Assembly: GCF_000725805.1 (NCBI RefSeq)
Contig: NZ_JOFT01000032.1
Location: 19,735-83,734, forward strand
DNA: 64,000 nucleotides
From: Streptomyces xanthophaeus
Lineage (GTDB): Bacteria > Actinomycetota > Actinomycetes > Streptomycetales > Streptomycetaceae
Direction: 5' to 3'
The notes beneath the pieces were generated by a model. It was not told the origin of the DNA and made no database searches. It was given only the letters and a program-made list of their open reading frames with translations. Below are positions 1 to 8,540 of the stretch, in pieces. How positions within the stretch are numbered: position 1 is the stretch's first letter; each line of letters starts with the position of its first letter. The position numbers and the translations under genes are program-made.

Positions 1-60
1 TGGTGGCCCTGCCTTGACGTTGACGGCCCGCGGACCGGCGACGCACCCGGGCGGGTGCGG

Positions 61-465
61 TCAGTCGCCGAAGTAGGCCCTGGCCACGGCATAGCTGTCC
101 TCGTAGAGGTGGTATCGGGTGATCCGCCCGTCCCGGACCGTGGTGTGGAGGGCGAACGCGGTGTCGATGTCCCGGCCCGTCTTTTTTACCCGGGAGACCA
201 TCCGCCCGATGAGCACCACGTCGTCGCCCTCGGCGATGACCTGGCGGAGGTCGAACTCCTTGGCCTGCACATGGGTCTGCAGCAGCTCGAAGAACGTCCG
301 CATGCCCTCCGCCGAATCGACTTCCGGTACCCAGGGAATGCCCGGCGGGTGCGGGACGGAGAACGACACCGAATCGGCGAACAGTGCCGCCGCCTCTGCG
401 CTCTTCCCCTCTGCGAGCAGCGGGAACAAACGCTGGACGGTCTGAGCCGGTGACTCTGCTGTCAT
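61..465 (-). CDS. SnoaL-like (NTF2-fold) protein
   Basis: A 134-residue protein with the cone-shaped NTF2/SnoaL pattern: an N-terminal helix (VQRLFPLLAEGKSAEAAALF), a middle Pro-rich turn, and a C-terminal strand pair ending in a RITRYHLYEDSYAVARAYFG motif typical of ketosteroid-isomerase-like proteins. The length is normal for a single-domain member. Such proteins are cytoplasmic; some are polyketide cyclases or isomerases, but many have no known substrate, and nothing nearby points to one. The gene stands alone: the next minus-strand gene upstream ends 12 bases away, so the two may be co-transcribed. Family assignment is fairly sure; the reaction is unknown. Confidence 0.85.
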   Translation of the reverse strand: MTAESPAQTVQRLFPLLAEGKSAEAAALFADSVSFSVPHPPGIPWVPEVDSAEGMRTFFELLQTHVQAKEFDLRQVIAEGDDVVLIGRMVSRVKKTGRDIDTAFALHTTVRDGRITRYHLYEDSYAVARAYFGD

Positions 466-476
466 GCGTGCGGACC

Positions 477-716
477 TTACTCCGGAGTGCTGTGCCCCGC
501 CCGCGTACGCGGACCCGCGTCACCCTCCGCGCCGCTCCCCTGTCCCGGCTTGCGGTCCCTGTCTTTCCTGCGGGCCCGGTCCACCCGGTCAGGGTCCGCC
601 TTCGGACCGCCTCCCGGGCCGGTACGGGACGGCACTCCCGGTGGACGGCCGTGCTCGTCCACGGCCGCTCCCTGATCGGGGAGCAGGGCCGGGCGCGGGT
701 CCTTCTTGCCGGCCAT
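477..716 (-). CDS. small charged hydrophilic protein, unknown function
   Basis: A 79-residue protein starting MAGKKDPRP, with no hydrophobic segment and a high content of Lys, Arg, Asp, Gly and Pro, so probably disordered. I prefer the internal ATG at 716 to the upstream ATG at 755 because AGGAGGT lies just upstream of 716 at good spacing. I recognise no domain. It lies 11 bases before the SnoaL-like gene on the same strand and could form a two-gene unit with it. The ribosome-binding site supports a real gene; low sequence complexity lowers confidence. Confidence 0.5.
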   Translation of the reverse strand: MAGKKDPRPALLPDQGAAVDEHGRPPGVPSRTGPGGGPKADPDRVDRARRKDRDRKPGQGSGAEGDAGPRTRAGHSTPE

Positions 717-805
717 GTGCACCTCCTGTGTTCTCACCGAATCGGCATACGTCAAGAATCACACGAAAAGCAGGACAATACACAGATTCAGGGCATTCTT
801 GATTC

Positions 806-1024
806 ATGGGTGACGAAGAGCTCCCCACCGCCCCGTGGACGTTCCTGACCAGCCACGCACGTGTCCTCCTCGACCTCTTCGCCGAAGATCCGCGGAACGC
901 GAGCGGCTGTGTGCTGCAACCCGGCGATGGCCGGGTCCTCTATGCGTCCGGGTTGGTGGGGCCGGCCAGTGCTCGGGCCGCCAGGGGGTTGGGCAGGGCG
1001 CCTACCCGCGCGTCGAGACGCTGA
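806..1024 (+). pseudogene. 5' fragment of a winged-helix (ArsR-like) regulator
   Basis: The first 25-30 codons encode PWTFLTSHARVLLDLFAEDPR, which matches the N-terminus of a common Streptomyces family of small winged-helix regulators (they usually read TFLTNHARVLLAIARDP). After about base 893 the resemblance ends abruptly and the frame runs into Arg/Ala-rich sequence with no helix-turn-helix. The usual proteins are roughly 100-150 residues. I interpret this as a truncated remnant whose 3' part was lost, possibly in the same event that brought the SUKH fragment against it. The ATG at 806 is intact. Confidence 0.5.
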
Positions 1025-1055
1025 CGCGTGCTCAATTGAGCTCGCGTACGCCGCC

Positions 1056-1298
1056 CTAACTGATCATGCCCGCGTCACCCGCTCGCTCCACGGGGTGCGG
1101 TCCCGGCTCCCACTCCGGCAGCCAGTCGGTGGCGAGCGCACCGGCGAGGGCCCCGCGGAACCACTCGCCGAAGCCGAGCCCGGTGTCGTGCCAGTCGCCC
1201 CGGCCCCGACGGAACGCCGACACGCTCCAGGCACCGTCCGCACCCGGGACGAGAAAGAGCCGGTCGCCTTCGACCGTGTGCCCCCAATGCAGCGCCCC
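1056..1298 (-). pseudogene. 3' fragment of a SMI1/KNR4 (SUKH)-like protein
   Basis: In the minus-strand frame ending with TAG at 1056-1058 there are 80 open codons reading LHWGHTVEGDRLFLVPG, then WSVSAFRRGRGDWHDTGLGF, then GEWFRGALAGALATDWLPEW. This is the C-terminal half of a SUKH-type protein: a W-G-x-T-x-x-G-D strand, a Trp-containing strand and an amphipathic last helix. A TAA stop at 1299-1301 closes the frame upstream and no good start codon is available, so the N-terminal half is missing. SUKH proteins often act as immunity proteins against polymorphic toxins. This copy is most likely dead. An intact relative is at 45220-45756. Confidence 0.6.
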
Positions 1299-1334
1299 TT
1301 ACCGTACGGAGGACTGGTGTACGGGGGCAGGTAC

Positions 1335-1904
1335 ATGGCCATCAGGGAAGACGTCCGCGGAAGGCGCGGATCCGGCAGGTCGCAAGCGGATCCGCCGTGC
1401 GGCGCTCGGGGGTGCGGTCGGTGGCGCGGTATGTGTGGCCGCCCTCGGCTTCTCGTTCGTCGTTCGAGGGTGGGAGCTCGGTATCGCAGCGTGGATCACG
1501 GTTCCGCTGCCCGCCGCGGCAGCCGTTGCAGCGGCGTGGGGCGGGGCTCGGGAAGGCCGGAAGGACGGCATCCGTCAGGAAGCCGTGGCCGACGCCCTCG
1601 CACCGGGAGAGACCCCTCTGAGCGCCTACCTCGTGCGATCGGTACCCCTCCACCTGGAGGTGCCGGACGTCTGGGACCAGTGCGTTCCGCAACTCACCAC
1701 CCGGGAGCTCCAGTTGTGGCAGGACACGTCACTGCTGCTCGGCCGCCCGTGGAGCGAACTGGGCGTGATCGCCCACGGAGACGACCGAGCGATCGTCCGC
1801 GGCCCCCGGAAGGGCCGCTCGCCGAACTGCAGTTGGAAGAATCGGGCTCGTCGGAAGAACTCGTCCTCGCCGGCGCCCGCCTCAAGGCGCGCGCACGCCG
1901 CTGA
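1335..1904 (+). pseudogene. frameshifted small membrane protein
   Basis: A protein-like signal runs through two frames. From about 1370 one frame reads RRAALGGAVGGAVCVAALGF, then VVRGWELGIAAWITVPL and an amphipathic region with LSAYLVRSVPLHLEVPDVW and QLTTRELQLWQ, up to VIAHGDDRAIVRG near 1803. The expected C-terminus, GPLAELQLEESGSSEELVLAGARL, is in another frame and ends with a stop at 1904. One missing base in the C-run at 1803-1807 would restore it. The 5' end is also unclear: the only good start (ATG 1335, preceded by GGGGCAGG) is in a third frame. Two transmembrane helices are followed by a cytoplasmic domain. A sequencing error in the homopolymer is a real alternative to a pseudogene. 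Confidence 0.5.
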
Positions 1905-2087
1905 CCGCCCCGGTCCGTGCCCGGACCGGGGCGGTCTGCCGTGCCTCGGCCCGGGCGCGCGCCCCGGTGTGCGCCCGCGCGCCTCCGCGCGCCCCCGCGG
2001 GAGGGATGGCCGACGGAGCGGGGCCCGCCGACCATGAGCTTTCGCTGCTCGGCGAACACGCCGCATCACAGACGCATCGGGGGCACG

Positions 2088-2921
2088 ATGACACGACGCT
2101 GGCTGGTCACGGGATGTTCTTCCGGCCTTGGACAGGCCCTGGCCGCCGCCGCGGCCCGGGCGGGGGACGAACTGGCCGTCACCGCGCGCAAGACCGCCGA
2201 TCTGGAGGAGCTCGCCGCCGCCTGGCCCGGCCGGATCATCCCGATCCCCCTCGAACTGCGCGACGCCGCCTCCTGCGCCGAAGCCGTCCGCACCGCCGCC
2301 GACCGTCTCGGCGGCATCGACGTACTCGTCAACAACGCCGCCGGCGGGCTGTTCGGTGCGGTCGAGGAGGTCTCCGACGCCGAACTGCGCGACCAGCTGG
2401 AGACCCTGGTCGTGGGCCCGTGGCGGCTGACCCGCCTGGTCCTGCCGCTCATGCGGGCCCAGGGGCACGGCCACATCGTCAACGTCTCCTCCGTCGTCGG
2501 CCGCATGGCCTTCCCCGGGCTCGCCGCGTACGGCGCCGGGAAGCACGCCCTGGAAGGCATGAGCCAGGCCCTGGCCATCGAGGCCGCACCCCACAACATC
2601 CGCGTCACCGTCCTCGAACCCGGTATGTTCGCCACCCGCTACGGCACCTCCATGGCCGAGGCCCGTGAGCGGATCCCCGCCTACGACGTCACCAACCGGG
2701 AGATGCTCGAAGGAGCCCGCGGGCTCGCGGAGAACCCCGAGACCGGCCGCCCCGAGGACTTCGCCGCGCGGGTCCTGGACATCGTCGCCTCCGGCACGGC
2801 CACTCCCCTGCGGATCCCCATCGGCGACGACGCCTACGGCTACCTCGACGAAGCCGAACGGGCCTACCTCGCGGAGTTCGCCGCCGCCCGGACCATCACC
2901 CGCACACCGCCCGCGACCTGA
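2088..2921 (+). CDS. SDR family oxidoreductase
   Basis: A 277-residue classical short-chain dehydrogenase/reductase. The Rossmann cofactor motif TGCSSGLG is at residues 8-15, the NNAAG motif near residue 83, the catalytic Ser in NVSSVVGRMAF, and the YxxxK pair in YGAGKHALEG. The N-terminal glycine motif followed by AVTARK suggests NADP(H). The C-terminus (DDAYGYLDEAERAYLAEF) resembles the group often annotated as oxidoreductases acting on small ketones or alcohols, but the substrate cannot be read from sequence. I chose the ATG at 2088 since the Rossmann strand begins at once after it; the open frame extends further upstream without homology. It stands alone, with 85 bases before the SWIM gene. 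Confidence 0.93.
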   Translation: MTRRWLVTGCSSGLGQALAAAAARAGDELAVTARKTADLEELAAAWPGRIIPIPLELRDAASCAEAVRTAADRLGGIDVLVNNAAGGLFGAVEEVSDAELRDQLETLVVGPWRLTRLVLPLMRAQGHGHIVNVSSVVGRMAFPGLAAYGAGKHALEGMSQALAIEAAPHNIRVTVLEPGMFATRYGTSMAEARERIPAYDVTNREMLEGARGLAENPETGRPEDFAARVLDIVASGTATPLRIPIGDDAYGYLDEAERAYLAEFAAARTITRTPPAT

Positions 2922-3006
2922 CGGGTCCTCGGACGGCCGCCCGCGCCCCCGGCCGACGGCGCCGCGGGCACGGGCGTTGTCAGTGGTCCCGCCTAGCGTT
3001 CCGGAC

Positions 3007-4425
3007 ATGACGCGAACCGCACACACCTTCGCCTACGCGGGCTCATCCGCCCTGACCACAGCAGCCGGCACGGGGCGGATCCTGGGCCTGGAGACGGCGG
3101 GTGGCATGACGCCGGCCGGGGCCGAGGCCCACCCCCAGTTCTTCTCCGGATTCCTGAACAGCCCCCAGGCCGCCGCCCGCGGCCTGCTCGCCGTCGCCGA
3201 CGTCGCCGCCGCCCGCTATTACCGGCGAACCCTGCGGGCCTCCCTCGACCCGGTCGTCACCGGCAACGGCGACCGGCTGCGCTTCGAGTCCTTCTCCGGG
3301 TGCTGCGGGGTGTACGCCCGGCTCGACGTGCTCCCCGAGGGACTGGGCGGCTCCGACACCGGCCACGGCACCACCAACGTCGACGTCAACAACCCGCTGC
3401 GCGAAGCCCTGTCCCGGCTGACCGGCGACGACCCGCTCCACCTGCGCGTCGGCCCCGACGAGCTGACCGTCACCACCCTCGACGGTCCGGTCGTCGAGAA
3501 GAAGGTGCCGCTGCCCGACCGCTGGCTCCGCGGTTTCGCCGAATCCCAGGCCGTCACCACCGGCTTCGACCTGCGCGCCGAACTCGGCGCCGCCGAAGCC
3601 GTACGCTTCCTGCGCTCGCTCCCGCGCACCCCCTCGGGCCGCGGCGCCGCGAGCGCCGCACTGTGGGTGGTGCCCGCGGGCCGTACGCTGCGCCCCACCA
3701 CCCGCCCCGTGCCCGGGGCGGTCTGCCTGCCCGGACCCGACCGGCTGGCCGCACTCCAGCGGGTCCTGCGCAACGCGACCGGCCTGCGCGTGTACGGTCC
3801 CCCGGCCGACGGCGCCGCGCCCACCGCGTCCGCCTGGGAGATCGGCCTCCCCGGCATGCGGCTCACGCTCACCCTCTCCCCCGAGCCCGACCGCGGGTTC
3901 TCCGGCGAGGGCGGCGTCCTGGAGGCCCTCGCCACCGACACGGCGGCCGAGGACGCAGACCTCATCTCCGTACTGCTGGCCTGGGAGCCGCGCATCGACC
4001 CGGCCGACCTCGCCGCGCAGTCCGGGCTCCCCGTGGAGCGCGTACGGGCCGCCCTCACGCATCTCGGCACGGCCGGCCGCGTCGGCTACGACCTCGCCGA
4101 AGCCTCCTACTTCCACCGTGAACTGCCCTACGACGCCCTCCGCGCCGAACGCCACAACCCGCGCCTGGTCGCCGCCCGCGCCCTGCTCGCGGAGGGCGCG
4201 GTCACCCTGGACCACGACGGCGGGACCGCCGTCGTCGCCTCCGGGGACCGGCGCTACCAGGTGCGGGCATCCGGCGGCGCCCTCAGCTGCACCTGCCAGT
4301 GGTGGGCCGACTACCGGGGCCGCCGCGGCCCCTGCAAGCACGCCCTCGCCACCCGCATGGCCCGCCGGGCCGCCACATCCGCCGACGCCCCGCACACCGC
4401 CACCCCCGCCGGAGCCGCACGATGA
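3007..4425 (+). CDS. SWIM zinc-finger protein
   Basis: A 472-residue protein whose C-terminus carries a SWIM zinc finger: C428, C430, C443 and H445 in the pattern CxC-x12-CxH (LSCTCQWWADYRGRRGPCKH). The long N-terminal part has no motif I know but is characteristic of a bacterial family of SWIM proteins that travel with large helical-repeat proteins. SWIM fingers bind DNA or protein. Its stop overlaps the start of the DUF6493 gene in an ATGA, so the two are translationally coupled and probably work together. In related clusters a MoxR ATPase, a VWA protein and further DUF proteins accompany this pair; none is visible here. The role is unknown. Confidence 0.85.
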   Translation: MTRTAHTFAYAGSSALTTAAGTGRILGLETAGGMTPAGAEAHPQFFSGFLNSPQAAARGLLAVADVAAARYYRRTLRASLDPVVTGNGDRLRFESFSGCCGVYARLDVLPEGLGGSDTGHGTTNVDVNNPLREALSRLTGDDPLHLRVGPDELTVTTLDGPVVEKKVPLPDRWLRGFAESQAVTTGFDLRAELGAAEAVRFLRSLPRTPSGRGAASAALWVVPAGRTLRPTTRPVPGAVCLPGPDRLAALQRVLRNATGLRVYGPPADGAAPTASAWEIGLPGMRLTLTLSPEPDRGFSGEGGVLEALATDTAAEDADLISVLLAWEPRIDPADLAAQSGLPVERVRAALTHLGTAGRVGYDLAEASYFHRELPYDALRAERHNPRLVAARALLAEGAVTLDHDGGTAVVASGDRRYQVRASGGALSCTCQWWADYRGRRGPCKHALATRMARRAATSADAPHTATPAGAAR

Positions 4426-7103
4426 ACGCCACCGCCCAGCAGACGACCTCGGCCGCGCCGCAGCCGGATGCTCCCGTGCAGGAGGTCCTCGCCGCCGTCC
4501 GCACCGGACGCACCGCCCGCCTGCCCGGACTGCTGAGGCCCCTGGACCGGGCGCAGCGCACGGTCCTGCTCGCCGAGCTGAAGGTGCTGCGGGCCGGCCT
4601 GCGTTCCCGGGGCTGGGCGAACTGGCAGGAGCGGGACCTCGTGAACCCGGCCCTGGTCGTCGCGGGCGCCGGGTGCACCACCGGCGCGGCCGCCGCGGCC
4701 TCCTGGATCGCCGCGCGTGACCTGCGCCGTTGGCGGCCGCTCCCGGCCGCCGTCCTGCTCGACGTCCTGTCCGACCGGGAGCCGCGGTGGCTCGGCGACC
4801 TCGCCCACCGGCTCGCCGCCCGGGCCGCGACGGCCGAGCAGGACTACCCGCTGATCCGCATGCTCGTCGGCATCGCCGGGTGCGCGATGCCGGCCGGCGA
4901 CGGCTGCCTGGAGGGCTGGGCCGCGTCCCTGTCCGTCCAGCACACCTCGCTCGTCGACGCCCTGCGCCAAGACCCGTACACCGCTGAACTGGTCCCGCGC
5001 CTCTTCGAGACCGCCGAGCCGGTCGCCTCGTTCAGCTGGTCGGGCGACGCCTCCGGCCGGTACCACTGGCCGACCGCGCTCGCCGCCGTCGCCGCGGAGG
5101 GGCTGGTCGACCGCGCCGCCCTCCTGGACGGGTGCACGGCCCGCCTGCTGCGCGGCGGAACGGCCCCCCACCTCAAGCCGTACCTCGCGATCCTGCAGGC
5201 CATGGACCTGACCGCCGAGGAGGAGCGGGAGCGTGCCGCGGACTGGATCGCGCTGGCCGCCGATGCCCCGGCCGCCGTCGCAGGGCACGCCCAGCAGGTC
5301 CTGGCCCGGCTCGCCGCGGCCGGCGGCCTCGCCGCCCGTCTGCTCGCCGAGATGTCCCTGACCGTCCTCTTCCGCCCGGAGAAGAAGCTGGTCCGCGCCC
5401 AACTGGTGCTGCTCGGGCGGGAGCTGGTGCGCGATCCGGACGCCGCCCCCGACCTGCTGCCTGTGCTCGGCGAGGCCTTCGGGCACACCGACACCGACAT
5501 CCAGGAACGGGCCCTGAAGCTCGCCGCCGTCCATCTGGTCGCCGCCCCGGACGTGCGCGCCGAACTCGCCGAACGCGCACACCTGCTGAGCCCCCTGCAC
5601 CGGGCGCGGGCCGTGGAGGTCCTCGGCCCGGACGCCGCCCCCGTCGACGACGACCTCCCCTACCGGGAGATCCTTCCGCCGCCCCCGGCCCAGGTCCCGC
5701 TCGCGCCCGCCCCGGAGAGCGTCGAGGAGACCGTGGAGCTCGTCGCCGCCGTGCTCAACTCCCGCACCGCGAGCGTCGAGGAGTTCGAACGCGCCCTGGA
5801 CGGCCTCGTCCGGCACACCCGCCGGGACCGGGCGGCCCTCGCGGCCGCGCTGCGTCCCGCCCTGGCCGGCCGCTGGTGGCTCGACCCCGAACAGTCCCGC
5901 TACTACACCACCGAACTGGCCGGTATCGAAGGGGTGGCCGCCGCCGTCCTGGACGCACGCCCGGGCGAGCCGCCCCACCCGCCGCAGCCCGCGCTCGCGT
6001 CCTGGCGCAGCGAGTGCCACCACCCCGCGTTCCACGTGGCCGCCCATGCCCGGCTGGCCGAGGCAGCCCGGCACGTCACGGACCGGCCGCTGCCCTTCCT
6101 GCTCGCCTTCCCCACCCACACGAACGGTTCCCTGGACCCGCACACCCTGGTCGAGCGCCTCGCCACGTACGCACGGCTCGGAGAGAACCCGGGGCCGGCG
6201 GACTTCGCTCAGGCCCTGCTGCGGACCCGCCGCGAGCCCGCGGCCGTCGCCGCGGCGGCCGCGCTGGGCACGCCCGAAGGGGACCGGCTGGCGGCCTGGC
6301 TCGGCGAGGCGGGCCTGCCCGCCACCGTCACCCGCCGCACTGCGCCGGCCGTGACCCGCCACTACGACACGTGGCCGGAGCACCTCGTCCTGGACACCGG
6401 GGAGCGTCCCGCCGTCCTACGGGGGTTCCCCGAGCCGTTCCGTGAGCTGGGGAAGGCCCGTACGGCTGCCGGGCGCTGCTGGGACGGCGAGGGCGACGGC
6501 GAATCCGCCCTGGTCTGCGCCCTTCCCCAGGACCGGGAGACCCTGGCCGCGTGGTCGCTGCCCGTCGTCACCGCCTGCGCCCTCCGCGAAGGCCGGGGCG
6601 GGACCGCCGTGCTGCCCCTGCTCGCGGCCGCCGGGGGCCCGGCCGGCCCGGCGCTCCACCTCGCTCTCGCCACCGGACTCGGCGCCCGGCACGCCGAGGA
6701 CCGGCTGAGGGCGGTCGATGCGCTCCTGACCCTCGCCGCACGCGGCGAACTGGACTCCGTACGCCTCGGCTCCGACATCGGGGAGCAGCTGGCCCTGGGC
6801 ACGGTCAAGTCCAACCGGCTCGCCGACTCGCTGCGCACCGCCGCCGCGACCGGTGCCTGCACGACGACCTGGTCCGTCCTGGCGGCCACCCTGCCGACCC
6901 TGCTCACCGGACCGGCCGATCCCCGGGGCGCCGGCGAGCTGCTCGAGATGGCGGCCGACTGCGTGGAACGGTCCGGGGCAGCCGCTCCGTACCCGGACGG
7001 CCTGGCCGCCGTGGCGGCCCGCGGCGGGCGCTCGCGTCTGGTCACCCAGGCCGTCCGCCTGGGCAAGGCCCTCGACCGCAACCGGGAGTCGACGGGCGCA
7101 TGA
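4422..7103 (+). CDS. DUF6493-like helical repeat protein
   Basis: An 893-residue cytoplasmic protein, very rich in Ala, Leu and Arg, built of amphipathic helical pairs resembling HEAT/ARM repeats (for example HTDTDIQERALKLAAVHLVA). The N-terminus (VLAAVRTGRTARLPGLLRPL followed by DRAQRTVLLAELKVLRAGLR) matches what I know as DUF6493. No catalytic motif, signal peptide or membrane helix is visible. The start overlaps the end of the SWIM gene by four bases (ATGA), which implies coupled translation at a matched dose. A scaffold role for a DNA- or protein-binding partner is an inference only. The gene is followed by about 100 bases without features. Confidence 0.75.
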   Translation: MNATAQQTTSAAPQPDAPVQEVLAAVRTGRTARLPGLLRPLDRAQRTVLLAELKVLRAGLRSRGWANWQERDLVNPALVVAGAGCTTGAAAAASWIAARDLRRWRPLPAAVLLDVLSDREPRWLGDLAHRLAARAATAEQDYPLIRMLVGIAGCAMPAGDGCLEGWAASLSVQHTSLVDALRQDPYTAELVPRLFETAEPVASFSWSGDASGRYHWPTALAAVAAEGLVDRAALLDGCTARLLRGGTAPHLKPYLAILQAMDLTAEEERERAADWIALAADAPAAVAGHAQQVLARLAAAGGLAARLLAEMSLTVLFRPEKKLVRAQLVLLGRELVRDPDAAPDLLPVLGEAFGHTDTDIQERALKLAAVHLVAAPDVRAELAERAHLLSPLHRARAVEVLGPDAAPVDDDLPYREILPPPPAQVPLAPAPESVEETVELVAAVLNSRTASVEEFERALDGLVRHTRRDRAALAAALRPALAGRWWLDPEQSRYYTTELAGIEGVAAAVLDARPGEPPHPPQPALASWRSECHHPAFHVAAHARLAEAARHVTDRPLPFLLAFPTHTNGSLDPHTLVERLATYARLGENPGPADFAQALLRTRREPAAVAAAAALGTPEGDRLAAWLGEAGLPATVTRRTAPAVTRHYDTWPEHLVLDTGERPAVLRGFPEPFRELGKARTAAGRCWDGEGDGESALVCALPQDRETLAAWSLPVVTACALREGRGGTAVLPLLAAAGGPAGPALHLALATGLGARHAEDRLRAVDALLTLAARGELDSVRLGSDIGEQLALGTVKSNRLADSLRTAAATGACTTTWSVLAATLPTLLTGPADPRGAGELLEMAADCVERSGAAAPYPDGLAAVAARGGRSRLVTQAVRLGKALDRNRESTGA

Positions 7104-7202
7104 ACCGGGAGGTCTGCGGCCTGCTCACGGCCACGCGGGTCGGCGGCGGAGGCTGCCGTCCGGCCCACACTCAGGCCGGCCACCACGGCAACCGTCGGGT
7201 GG

Positions 7203-7595
7203 TCATCCGTAGGCAACACCCGGGGAGGGCGCCGGTGCGGCGGCGGGGGACAGCGCCGCCCGGACGATGCGCAGGGCCTCGTCGGGGCCGATGCCGGCGC
7301 GGGCGATGACGGCGGCGTACTCGGTGGCGGCGCGGTGTGCCTGTTCGCGTCCGTTCTCGCCGGCCGCGGACACGAAGGAGCCTGCTGCCCGGCGGGTTTC
7401 GATCAGTCCTGCCTCTTCCAGCTCCCGGTAGGCCCGGCCGACGGTGTTGGCGGCCAGGCCGAGGTCCGCTGCCAGGCGGCGGATCGTCGGCAGCCGGGTG
7501 CCCACCGCGAGCGTGTGGTCCTGGATCTGCCGGGCGAGCTGGGCACGGAGCTGTTCGAACGGTGGGACGGGTGAGTCCGAGTCGATGACGATCAC
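7203..7595 (-). CDS. GntR family (YtrA-type) transcriptional regulator
   Basis: A 130-residue regulator with a GntR winged helix-turn-helix at residues 8-72 (PPFEQLRAQLARQIQDH through GTRLPTIRRLAADLGLAANTVGRAYRELEEAGLI) and a short C-terminal helical tail. The lack of a large effector domain is typical of the YtrA subfamily, which usually represses its own operon with transporter or membrane genes. It starts with GTG, three bases after the stop of the membrane-protein gene, so both are in one transcript. Three CTTG-N3-CAAG palindromes just upstream of that operon are the likely operator, making autorepression probable. The effector is unknown. Confidence 0.9.
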   Translation of the reverse strand: MIVIDSDSPVPPFEQLRAQLARQIQDHTLAVGTRLPTIRRLAADLGLAANTVGRAYRELEEAGLIETRRAAGSFVSAAGENGREQAHRAATEYAAVIARAGIGPDEALRIVRAALSPAAAPAPSPGVAYG

Positions 7596-7598
7596 GGC

Positions 7599-8429
7599 TC
7601 ACCCACCCGCCGCGGCGGTCCGGGCCGCCGTGCCGCTCGTCGCGGTCCACAGCGTGATCAGGGCGAGCGTGACGGCGCCGAGGGCGATGAAGACGAACCA
7701 GGCGATGTTCCACCAGCCGGGGTGGGCCTCGATCACCGAAGCGGTCGGCAGGCACCACACCACGGTGGGCGCGGCGATCTCCCGGGCGTCCTCGATCCGC
7801 ATGAGGGCATCGGCGGTCAGTGAGGCCTCGTCGTCGGCCACGGCCGGGTGTGTCAGCACGTGGCGCAGCTGGACCAGCATGACGGCCGCCGCCCCGCACA
7901 GTCCGATGAGCAGGACGGCCCCCGCGTAGCGGGCGCCGGGTTCCCCGACGGTCAGGGCGCCGAGGGCGAGCGCCGTCGCGGCCGCGAAGGTGGCGACCGC
8001 GAGGGCGGCCCGGGGCAGGCCGATCACGGTGCGCCAGCCGAGGCGGACGGGGCGGGCCGCCCTCCGCGGCAAAGCCGCGCCGGCCTGACGGTCGATGCGC
8101 CGTACGCGTCGGTCCAGCAGCGCCTGGGCGAGCACGAGGGCCGTCACGACCGCCGCCAGGAGCAGCAGTGACCCGTACCGGTCGGGGTCGGAGGCGCCGG
8201 CCGTGTCTCCGGCAGGGCGGTTGAGGGCGTAGATGAGGGCGGCCACCACGATGAACGCGGCCAGCAGGACGTGACCGGCCAGGCGGGAGCTCTGCCGGGC
8301 GGCCAGGCGCCGCCCCAGCAGGGCCGTCGGCGGGACGTCCGACAGGCGGTGCCCGGCCAGCCAGAGGCGGGCCCGCTCGAAATCGGCCGGACGCGCGGGC
8401 AGGTCGTCCTTCGGAGGTTCGGTCGGCAT
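7599..8429 (-). CDS. five- or six-helix membrane protein of a GntR operon
   Basis: A 276-residue integral membrane protein. A charged N-terminus (PADFERARLWLAGHRLSDVP) is followed by hydrophobic segments near residues 52-70, 84-102, 135-155, 163-180 and 238-258. The second and third are separated by a basic loop (DRRVRRIDRQAG). I see no transporter signature or catalytic motif. I use the ATG at 8429 because the conserved-looking segment begins there and the operator palindromes lie immediately upstream. The gene overlaps nothing and is followed after three bases by the GntR regulator. It may respond to the same signal as the regulator, perhaps a membrane-active compound, but this is inferred only from the YtrA-type context. 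Confidence 0.85.
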   Translation of the reverse strand: MPTEPPKDDLPARPADFERARLWLAGHRLSDVPPTALLGRRLAARQSSRLAGHVLLAAFIVVAALIYALNRPAGDTAGASDPDRYGSLLLLAAVVTALVLAQALLDRRVRRIDRQAGAALPRRAARPVRLGWRTVIGLPRAALAVATFAAATALALGALTVGEPGARYAGAVLLIGLCGAAAVMLVQLRHVLTHPAVADDEASLTADALMRIEDAREIAAPTVVWCLPTASVIEAHPGWWNIAWFVFIALGAVTLALITLWTATSGTAARTAAAGG

Positions 8430-8436
8430 GACGCCC

Positions 8437-8484
8437 CTTGTCTCAAGTCTTGTCTCAACAGACTGCGTCAAGGCTTGGGACAAG
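8437..8484. promoter_or_regulatory. triple palindromic operator, probably for the GntR protein
   Basis: Three 11-bp sites with the pattern CTTG-N3-CAAG occur in 48 bases: CTTGTCTCAAG at 8437-8447, CTTGTCTCAAC at 8449-8459 and CTTGGGACAAG at 8474-8484. Their starts are 12 and 25 bases apart, close to one and two helical turns, so bound dimers would lie on one face of the DNA. The first lies eight bases upstream of the membrane-protein ATG. This arrangement fits repression of the operon by the GntR regulator it encodes. Confidence 0.65.
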
Positions 8485-8540
8485 TCAATGAGTGCGCGGG
8501 CCGGCCGCGGCCCGTTCCTGCTCGGCGGGTGCCGCCCCGC

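Noticed and set aside
1626..3026. Long minus-strand open frame of 466 codons opposite the SDR gene
   Set aside because: It is a mirror of the SDR and adjacent sequence: high third-position GC on the plus strand leaves the complement open. It has no ribosome-binding site or recognisable domain.
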